Assembly (NCBI RefSeq): GCF_001949145.1
Contig: NW_019091391.1
Span: forward strand, 794,249 to 858,248
Source: Acanthaster planci
Taxonomy: Eukaryota > Echinodermata > Asteroidea > Valvatida > Acanthasteridae
Direction: 5' to 3'
Length of the DNA stretch: 64,000 nt
The notes beneath the pieces are model-generated. The model was not told the DNA's origin. It made no database searches and saw nothing but the letters and a program-made list of their open reading frames with translations. This document shows positions 60,801 through 64,000 of the stretch, in pieces; the first letter of the stretch is position 1; each line of letters starts with the position of its first letter. Both the position numbers and the translations under genes were made by a program.

Positions 60801-62022
60801 TACATGAAAACCACTCTCAAACAATTCTACAGACTAGAGCTAAGAAGATTTAATCACAAAATATGTGGGTGAATTTGGGTCATCCAGATGAAATGCCCCC
60901 ATCGCCTTGGTCATCAATTCAATGTGGGTTGAATGATCATATTGGGCGTGATCGCTAGATCACTTGCAATCAGTTGATCGTCCTTCGTCACAGGTTGATC
61001 CTGTGTAAAAGATCCTTTCCAATTCACAGCTTCAGTGAATTGTTTTAAAGTTTGACATTTTGGAAAGAGTTCCGTATACGGACAACACTTGACACCCCTG
61101 TCATGCCTGTGCACAAACCTATATGAGCATAATCAGTATCAGTATGAGGCATGTCTGAATGGGTAAATGCTTCCGAATTTCGTGACTTTTCTCTACTAAC
61201 TCTCATTTTTTAGGGCTTATAGGCCTATTATCACTTTTTGACGGCTGCTACAACATTTTAAGGGAAAATTAATAGTGTTGTCCATACATGGAACTCGGGC
61301 CAATGGGGGGCGGCTACATTCAGAAATGTACATTCCATTGTTTATTTATCTAGTTTTATTTTTGTGCATTTTTGTATTTTAAGTCATATTTTATCTAGTG
61401 TTTTTCTTGTATTTGTTGACATTTTTATGGAGACCCTCTCGACAGTGACTGAGTTCGCATTTAAGTTTAAGGCTATCCGTCAGGGGTGTCAGCAAATATT
61501 GTTCCTATATGTTAATCGGTTTTGTATTTTGTGTGGGTTTTTGTACCCTGAGAAATAATAATGAAATGAAACTCTTTCCATGAGTACAAGCAACCATGGA
61601 GGAACGGCTGTGAAGCAACATTGTTTCGTACCCCTAGCTCTTTCTTTGTGATTTAAAAAGTAATGTTACAAACGGGGCCCAAATCTACAAGCATTGCTTT
61701 CGTTGGGTACCCCTCTACAGCATCCTCTCAAAAGTGTATTGTACAAGTATCATGCAATCATATTTATGTATTCATTAAACGTTTTACTATCGTGTGTGAT
61801 TATTATGCTGTAGAAAATGAAATAAATCTTGCATCTTGAATTTGTTTCATAAGTGGTTTATCATCATGATCATAATTGGTAGTCCTAGTCATTAATACAC
61901 TGTTTGAACTTGAAACCGAGTCTAAGGCAATGCCAATGGAAGGAGGAAAGATCGCACGAAATTAATAGGAATAACATTGCCTTACCTGTTGCCAGAAATG
62001 CCGCAAAAAGGATGAGTTTCAT
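21496..62022 (-). CDS. PSAP-like: giant prosaposin-like gene 3: SapA, 19 SapB, SapA
   Basis: Reconstructed from 51 exons on the minus strand (coordinates in the domain entries). The sum is 5589 nt, exactly divisible by three: 1862 residues and a TAA stop. Order: signal peptide (1-15), SapA (about 20-55), SapB 1-8 (60-818, each in three phase-0 exons), a short linker (819-831), SapB 9-18 (832-1736, each in two exons with phase-1 outer borders), SapB 19 (1737-1830), SapA (1833-1862). Each SapB keeps six cysteines. Human prosaposin has the same ends but four SapB domains and about 525 residues. By homology it is a secretory/lysosomal precursor cleaved into saposins that present membrane lipids to hydrolases. 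Introns hold minisatellites, small transposons and two N gaps; introns not listed separately show nothing notable. The single-transcript structure is inferred from order and phase. If the gene were really two, the likeliest break is near the 37865-37904 exon, where no other start or stop module is evident. Confidence 0.8.
21825..22909 (-). CDS. gene 3 SapB domain 19
   Basis: Exons 22758-22909 (LDCAGCKDLVTALEDF ... IAKICDLLPEADRQE), 22213-22296 (CKNYIEVYGSYLLEL ... SPETLCK) and the first five codons of 21825-21932 (DLKLC). Introns fall right before cysteine 4 and after cysteine 5, unlike domains 1-18. The sixth cysteine shares an exon with the start of the terminal SapA domain. Confidence 0.85.
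22072..22130. repeat. 12-bp tandem repeat
   Basis: About five units of agcaagattctt in the intron between the last two SapB 19 exons. Confidence 0.85.
23225..23869 (-). CDS. gene 3 SapB domain 18
   Basis: Exons 23772-23869 (APFGKVNDDTLCLLCDVLFG..., sequon NKT) and 23225-23408 (EEVTQLIEKVCPLLPESL ... ICKDLRLCSSS). The second exon is the paralogue of gene 2 exon 12692-12875. Confidence 0.87.
24046..25041 (-). CDS. gene 3 SapB domain 17
   Basis: Exons 24929-25041 (EAMEKMINAAIDSSAECMIC..., sequon QNAT) and 24046-24223 (AEIQKLLDTVCSKIPLSSL ... TICDFLKVCDP). The acceptor of the first exon, ccctcaag, is followed by a second AG two bases on; only the first keeps phase 1. Confidence 0.83.
24316..24355. 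repeat. 20-bp direct repeat, two units
   Basis: ccacccccgacgctctctgc occurs twice in tandem in the intron within SapB 17. Confidence 0.9.
25129..25240. mobile_element. possible DNA-transposon end
   Basis: ctcaaaaaaagttagggacc followed by an AT-rich stretch resembles the termini of small DNA transposons. I could not find the opposite end, so this is tentative. Confidence 0.2.
25376..25866 (-). CDS. gene 3 SapB domain 16
   Basis: Exons 25763-25866 (VPKKVGGVACGPCEMVVEHV...) and 25376-25541 (KEIEDFLRLKVCPKLPAEAK ... LCGFLGLCSS). No sequon at the usual loop position. Confidence 0.87.
26497..27538 (-). CDS. gene 3 SapB domain 15
   Basis: Exons 27447-27538 (EGETTECLLCELVMKEVDRL...) and 26497-26665 (AEIEKVLEDVCSLLPATIRN ... 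VCDELKLCTSP). The loop reads DSKAT, so the sequon asparagine is absent. The intron contains the GGTACC hairpin pair. Confidence 0.87.
27255..27334. repeat. two adjacent GGTACC-centred hairpins
   Basis: 27255-27279 is a perfect 9-bp stem (gtggggtac / gtaccccac, 7-base loop). 27295-27334 is a perfect 14-bp stem (ccttgtggggtacc / ggtaccccacaagg, 12-base loop). Both stems share the same gtggggtacc core. Confidence 0.9.
27885..28831 (-). CDS. gene 3 SapB domain 14
   Basis: Exons 28722-28831 (NSQVGNEIECEVCKLVMSQL..., sequon RNAT) and 27885-28053 (KDIEKFLDNICDILPSSLKA ... ICQTLGLCSSS). This module is a recent tandem duplicate of domain 13; the second exon differs at only 5 of 169 positions. Confidence 0.88.
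28322..28449. repeat. 12-bp minisatellite (agaccacacaca)
   Basis: About ten units in the intron within SapB 14. The equivalent intron of domain 13 lacks it, so it arose or expanded after the duplication. Confidence 0.9.
29060..29946 (-). CDS. gene 3 SapB domain 13
   Basis: Exons 29849-29946 (EEAQVGNEIECQICDLIMEE..., sequon RNAT) and 29060-29228 (KDVEKFLENICDILPSSLKA ... ICQILGLCSSS). Compared with domain 14 the acceptor AG at the homologous site has become AT, and the next AG 12 bases on (ccaacccag) restores phase 1. Confidence 0.85.
30095..31584 (-). CDS. gene 3 SapB domain 12 (gap in its intron)
   Basis: Exons 31469-31584 (HVQSSTECVLCELIVKELDG..., sequon KNAT) and 30095-30260 (DDIIHALDEVCSILPSSLKA ... 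VCDELGVCKDA). The intron is interrupted by an N gap. The halves are phase-compatible, but a hidden second-half/first-half pair in the gap could not be excluded by phase. Confidence 0.78.
30622..31440. repeat. 66-bp minisatellite spanning the assembly gap
   Basis: The same unit (gttgggttcagcatggttag..., aaccctaacccc, ggaccattga) is seen on both sides of the N run, once on the left and about one and a half times on the right. The gap most likely reflects a collapsed tandem array. Confidence 0.8.
30683..31346. other. assembly gap (664 N)
   Basis: Run of N. Open frames reported across it are meaningless. Confidence 0.99.
31911..33013 (-). CDS. gene 3 SapB domain 11
   Basis: Exons 32910-33013 (DHVNDIFDCVTCYRVEKYLV...) and 31911-32067 (VDDALNAVCYLIGGDLIGC ... 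QMCKAIRVCRS). The most divergent of the two-exon domains and the shortest second half (157 nt), but all six cysteines are kept. Confidence 0.82.
33345..33560 (+). repeat. dispersed repeat, copy A
   Basis: Aligns in direct orientation with 38800-39010: accccaaaa.g..tc.aaac, tttttcagaga, acacgtgc.ggtccaca, tgt.gac.tcttttgt. The family is unknown and no frame or terminal repeats are evident. Confidence 0.55.
34010..34090 (+). mobile_element. possible tRNA-derived SINE fragment
   Basis: gggttcaaaccccaccc matches a pol III B box and its closing stem. No clear upstream A box or cloverleaf is present, so this is not called as a tRNA gene. Confidence 0.25.
34520..34926 (-). CDS. gene 3 SapB domain 10
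   Basis: Exons 34826-34926 (ASQDPSGCILCEFLMDFLQE...) and 34520-34688 (DEIKADLSKACGQLPEGLRE ... LCRMLKVCSLP). The two exons are only 137 bases apart, the tightest pair in the gene. Confidence 0.87.
35159..35525. mobile_element. inverted-repeat element with GGAGGATT ends
   Basis: The left end cctcaatcctccaaaatcc and right end ggattctggaggattgagg are inverted; further aggatt..ggaggatt copies lie inside. No coding frame. Probably a MITE or small foldback element in the intron between SapB 9 and 10. Confidence 0.45.
35770..35935 (-). mobile_element. tRNA-derived SINE-like element
   Basis: On the minus strand: a block around 35845 with gggttcgattcttgg (pol III B box), preceded by ccactggtg-like tRNA-arm sequence and followed by a region with catggggttccctggttttc. 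A gg.tttcc... tail is common in invertebrate SINEs. Assignment by pattern only. Confidence 0.4.
36093..36646 (-). CDS. gene 3 SapB domain 9, first of the two-exon class
   Basis: Exons 36567-36646 (ADPDDCLICQSIMDALEMLF...) and 36093-36264 (AQLETEMYTICKQLPFETL ... KACSAAGICPE). The first exon requires one base from the preceding exon; read in phase 0 it meets a stop after seven codons, so an upstream phase-1 exon is needed. Confidence 0.84.
37865..37904 (-). CDS. predicted 40-nt linker exon of gene 3
   Basis: Between the phase-0 end of SapB 8 and the phase-1 start of SapB 9 an exon of length 3n+1 is required. This 40-nt stretch (MPAIKLTPALPVL plus one base) has a good acceptor (ctctcttattgcag) and a good donor (gtaagt), is open, and makes the total CDS divisible by three. 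It could alternatively hold a start codon, since it begins with ATG, but it lacks a leader-like sequence. Confidence 0.5.
38800..39010 (+). repeat. dispersed repeat, copy B
   Basis: Second copy of the repeat at 33345-33560, same orientation, in the intron between SapB 8 and the linker exon. Confidence 0.55.
39120..41469 (-). CDS. gene 3 SapB domain 8
   Basis: Exons 41383-41469 (IVTGNGDLCSECKETVADL..., sequon NQT), 40167-40286 (GNLVKLLTDLCVDVGIPADT...) and 39120-39185 (TPSVCTGLCPGSVAAPLYL). The last exon has only three residues between cysteines 5 and 6 where other domains have five, so it is the least certain part. Confidence 0.8.
39742..39796. repeat. gcatgctcagaa triplet repeat
   Basis: Three copies about 20 bases apart in the intron after SapB 8's second exon. 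Confidence 0.85.
42019..43133 (-). CDS. gene 3 SapB domain 7
   Basis: Exons 43047-43133 (VPLSNGDICSECKQMIADI...), 42379-42498 (SKVESTLIKVCEAVGIPADS...) and 42019-42105 (DGNVLCPGLQLCAPGVTRKL...). The loop reads SNSK, so the sequon seen in its neighbours is lost. Confidence 0.88.
42140..42215 (-). mobile_element. possible SINE fragment
   Basis: gaattcgaacccgc is a minus-strand B box with tRNA-like flanks. Too short to assign further. Confidence 0.25.
43599..45258 (-). CDS. gene 3 SapB domain 6
   Basis: Exons 45172-45258 (IVKGNGDTCTECKEIISDL..., sequon NKT), 44713-44832 (EGLITELINICVALGVSKDT...) and 43599-43688 (KPDVCNRDKLCGASATLQ...). The donor after the first exon is GTTTGA, weaker than elsewhere. 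The intron before the last exon carries the large 24-bp minisatellite. Confidence 0.83.
43757..44494. repeat. 24-bp minisatellite, about 30 units
   Basis: Units of the form ctggtctatgggcatgtcta + tgag. As 24 is divisible by three, frames stay open on both strands (an HVYELVYG repeat on plus, MPIDQLID on minus). Position within a gene 3 intron and lack of any domain argue against coding. Confidence 0.95.
45737..46879 (-). CDS. gene 3 SapB domain 5
   Basis: Exons 46793-46879 (KPPSNGDICKDCKAIFSDL..., sequon NKT), 46407-46526 (KDILASITKICETFGVDPGT...) and 45737-45820 (DGDTICPEQHLCPAQLQKL...). Confidence 0.88.
46190..46360 (+). mobile_element. possible SINE fragment
   Basis: gggtttgactcccatccca has the layout of a degenerate B box and acceptor stem; followed by ttgggatttttct. 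Tentative. Confidence 0.2.
47321..48882 (-). CDS. gene 3 SapB domain 4
   Basis: Exons 48796-48882 (VPKKDGDLCTDCKQAINDI..., sequon NKS), 47993-48112 (EYIFKIAIAVCELAGESESI...) and 47321-47392 (DADTICKYLGVCPSDLPVNL). The last exon has the most typical SapB ending (TICKYLGVC). Confidence 0.9.
47522..47770. mobile_element. MITE-like element just inside a SapB 4 intron
   Basis: aggtcacttgggaga at the left and tctcccaagtgaccc at the right form inverted ends about 250 bases apart. No open frame of note. Confidence 0.5.
49097..50316 (-). CDS. gene 3 SapB domain 3
   Basis: Exons 50230-50316 (TTRLGNDLCSDCKQIFSDF..., sequon NKT), 49428-49544 (QYLLKEITQACSELGLPESV...) and 49097-49183 (NGDMICPELGVCGPMAVF...). 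The middle exon is one codon shorter than in its neighbours. Confidence 0.88.
50485..50652. repeat. 24-bp minisatellite, seven units
   Basis: Units of gactggtctcatgaaaggac + ttgt, exactly 168 bases, in the intron between SapB 2 and 3. Same unit length as the 43.7-44.5 kb array but unrelated sequence. Confidence 0.92.
51625..52910 (-). CDS. gene 3 SapB domain 2
   Basis: Exons 52818-52910 (PNTVGDACSDCKQIFSDL..., sequon NKT), 52225-52344 (QYVFNEVIMLCEEAGLPADL...) and 51625-51693 (DGNMICQELGVCSAITRIDF). Confidence 0.89.
53355..53606. mobile_element. MITE with long terminal inverted repeats
   Basis: The first and last 60 or so bases are inverted copies: atatgggtaattccagaaat... with ttcgtgtccctg inside, mirrored at the right end. 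No frame. It sits in the 1.7-kb intron between SapB 1 and 2. Confidence 0.75.
54577..59853 (-). CDS. gene 3 SapB domain 1 (gap in its second intron)
   Basis: Exons 59782-59853 (DSACDDCKSFVSDVKDVL...), 59222-59341 (SEILSVIKDLCNKLGSEAT...) and 54577-54654 (DASRVCKLLDLCKSAAPSN...). No sequon in the loop (NNGE). The second intron is 4.6 kb, the longest in the gene, with an N gap at 56403-56966 and otherwise no recognisable gene. Hidden phase-0 exons in the gap would not disturb the frame. Confidence 0.8.
56403..56966. other. assembly gap (564 N)
   Basis: Run of N within the long second intron of SapB 1. Confidence 0.99.
57570..57660 (-). repeat. ATT-rich tail with tttattcggcc
   Basis: Resembles the sequence at 19147-19260 and may be a minus-strand LINE-type 3' end. 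Confidence 0.3.
59085..59185. repeat. opposed B-box-like sequences
   Basis: ggattcgaacc (minus B box) near 59095 and ggttcgaatcc (plus B box) near 59167 face each other, as left by two opposed tRNA-derived SINE pieces. Lies just downstream of exon 59222-59341. Confidence 0.3.
60434..62022 (-). CDS. gene 3 signal peptide and N-terminal SapA domain
   Basis: Start codon at 62020-62022 in a 37-nt phase-1 exon 61986-62022 (MKLILFAAFLAT), then the 140-nt exon 60434-60573 with CTWGPAYWCDHPLKAKECGE and KYCIQNDW. This is the SapA pattern C..GP.YWC......C......C that opens vertebrate prosaposin. Genes 1 and 2 have a 62-nt exon here instead and no SapA. Confidence 0.88.
61340..61575 (+). mobile_element. 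LINE-like 3' tail, copy B
   Basis: Matches 17129-17340 (gacagtgactgagttcgc, atccgtcaggggtgt) and ends in aataataatgaaatgaaac. It lies in intron 1 of gene 3, antisense to the gene. Confidence 0.4.
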
Positions 62023-62282
62023 TTCCAAATGAGTACTGAGTAGTACACTGGTGAAGCTTTGCCAGGAGGACGAGTTTAATAAACAACCATCGGATCAATG
62101 GCCTTATCGTTTGCAGATCAAAATTAACGTCTGCGCTTCACGCGACGCGGTGCGGCCCACATTTGTTGACACGATAAAAGGACTTTTGACTGAAGGTAAC
62201 GCGCCTATGTGGGAAAGCATTTTATCAACGGCTGTCGTGACCCAAGTGTATGTGGGAATACAAACTTAAGTCCAGTCAGTAT

Positions 62283-62304
62283 CACGTGCGCCCGTCATCA
62301 CGTG
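62283..62304 (-). promoter_or_regulatory. paired CACGTG E-boxes upstream of gene 3
   Basis: CACGTG at 62283-62288 and again at 62299-62304, both followed by CG, 16 bases apart and about 260-280 bases upstream of the start codon. Paired E-boxes at this distance are common in TFEB-controlled lysosomal genes of vertebrates; here the role is inferred. I see no TATA box. Confidence 0.4.
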
Positions 62305-64000
62305 CGTCCAGAGGTCACGGTGTTACGCCATCGAACCATGCATTGTATCACGGAGCAAGGAATTCCTTGCTCTCGGATTGTATTGTAGTAATCATGTAGG
62401 ATGTTTCGATATTTCTTTTCAGTGAAAAAAGGGTCCTTCTCGTCAAATTAATATTTTCTTAATCCGTCCATGAGTGATATTCGTACGGTGAAATCATTTT
62501 TACCACGGGTTATTTTTCATTAATCTGATCGGAGTTACGCGCAATTTTTTCCGTAGGCTGGTGAGGGGCAGTTATCATATAATTATGGGCGTGTTTCAAG
62601 ATGTACTTCGGGGAGATGTTAACTTAATGGTTTTGCCCTTACCCGACGTATATATTTATAAACACTGTAAACTTAGAGCTTGCCCAAGAGCTTGCCAAAA
62701 ATTCACAAATTTACTCGGATTGTAATCGAACCAACGACAACCACGCCCAGATATGGGCGTGGTTAAATGCAAGCTCATCGTAGCCGCACGAACGGCACCC
62801 TAGGTGGACGTGGACACGTAGGGTACGTTTGCGCAGTTACTCCCGTTAACACGAGTAGGATGCGTGCTCATTACACTTGGGTATATAGGAGTATGCTCAT
62901 CCCCCTCTGGCGAGCCTCGCTGACCCTCGGGTCGAGCGCTCAGGGGTATACTCGGGCAAAAAATCAATGTTGCTGTATGTTTTTGTTAAAAGTTCGTCCA
63001 CCCCATTTATAACTGTTTCCAACCTTCCCGTGAAAAATACGCAGGCGCAGTTCATGATCTTGACTCACCCACCCCACCTACGGAAAAAAAATCGTGGCTT
63101 GCTTGCGCTTGTATAATATTTGAACATGAATATTCATTTATTTCCTGACAAGCTCAGTCGCGCAACTTATATAAATACACATGTATATATACATGTATAT
63201 ATACACACGTATTCCATTTGTGTGTGTTTCTTGGAGCGGGGAAGGTTGCCCAGACATGATCTCAAATAAATTTTGTCTGCTGCATGCAATGAGCTATGCA
63301 GAGTGCAAATAAAACCCGAGACACAGAAACAAAATCTCAAGACTCCAAGGTTCAGTTCTGAAGTTCTTATCAAATAAAAACGGCATTCGTTAAATTAAGT
63401 GGTTAAAAATGATTTTTCATTAAACTTGAAAAATATTTGCTGAATCCAATTTAATTCTTACACAAGTACATTGACAACCCACAAAAACAATCTGCAACTT
63501 TGTTTGCCAAAGATTGAATGTTTAATTCAACTAATTACATGTATGTCAGAACAAGCACATGAAATCGACCAATGACACCAATACACAATTTATCTGCAGT
63601 ACGACGACTAAAAATGCATTGATCATGGATTATTTGCTTTTCAGGTTCTTGTAAAGCATGGATCAAATGGAAACGGGTAGGGCTTCTGAAATGCATGAAC
63701 AAAATCCTGACAACCGTTTGTACCCTGAACAGCTCAGTTATCGTTAATCTTATGTGAAAGGCTGTACAAATGTCTTCCGGGGAAAGAAGGACCGTATTTG
63801 CTACCTACCAAGGCATGGGATATTTTCATATCTCAGTTCGATATCGCAGGCAAGTGACGATTGAGTCAAATATGTTCCTACCCCCCCCCCCAAATACTAC
63901 AAAAGACCAAAATGACTAGCATCTGTATCCAGCCACGGATGGGCATAACACCAAAAACAGCGGCTGCTTCAAAGTTGTCTTTAATTTTTCTCTGTGCATT
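62305..64000. other. upstream flank of gene 3
   Basis: No gene recognised. Contains an alternating-AT palindromic stretch (atgtatatatacatgtatat at 63181-63200) and otherwise AT-rich sequence. Confidence 0.4.

Overview
The window is animal nuclear DNA. Coding sequence is short exons with GT-AG introns scattered through AT-rich introns, with intronic minisatellites, small inverted-repeat elements, LINE/SINE-like debris and two assembly gaps (30683-31346 and 56403-56966). Nothing looks prokaryotic. Genomic style (compact introns rich in minisatellites, TIR elements) and the protein family fit an invertebrate deuterostome such as amphioxus, but that is an inference, not a species call.

Nearly all recognisable coding sequence belongs to one family, the saposin/prosaposin family (SapB six-cysteine domains, with SapA domains at some termini). 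Three genes lie head to tail on the minus strand. Gene 3 (62022 down to 21496) is a very large prosaposin-like gene. I reconstruct 51 exons whose lengths sum to 5589 nt (1862 codons plus stop): signal peptide, N-terminal SapA, 19 consecutive SapB domains, C-terminal SapA. Gene 2 (17890 down to 10405) has 11 exons summing to 1035 nt (344 codons plus stop): signal peptide, 3 SapB domains, C-terminal SapA. Gene 1 (5270 down to 429) has seven visible exons: signal peptide and nearly two SapB domains; its 3' end lies off the left edge. Between genes 2 and 1, on the plus strand and head to head with gene 1, is a partial saposin copy (5865-8801) made of a signal-peptide exon and one SapB second half with a lost cysteine.

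Two kinds of SapB module occur in gene 3. Domains 1-8 are each split over three exons with all phase-0 boundaries. Domains 9-18 are each split over two exons with phase-1 outer boundaries. A predicted 40-nt exon (37865-37904) is exactly what is needed to switch from the phase-0 array to the phase-1 array. Gene 2 appears to be a chimera: its 5' half matches gene 1 and its 3' half matches the last modules of gene 3, with the join inside one hybrid SapB domain.

By family knowledge these proteins would be secretory/lysosomal precursors cut into small lipid-binding saposins. CACGTG E-boxes resembling the lysosomal CLEAR element lie upstream of all three start codons, and one TCACGTGA block is conserved between genes 1 and 2. 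All remaining sequence is introns or spacer carrying repeats, listed below.
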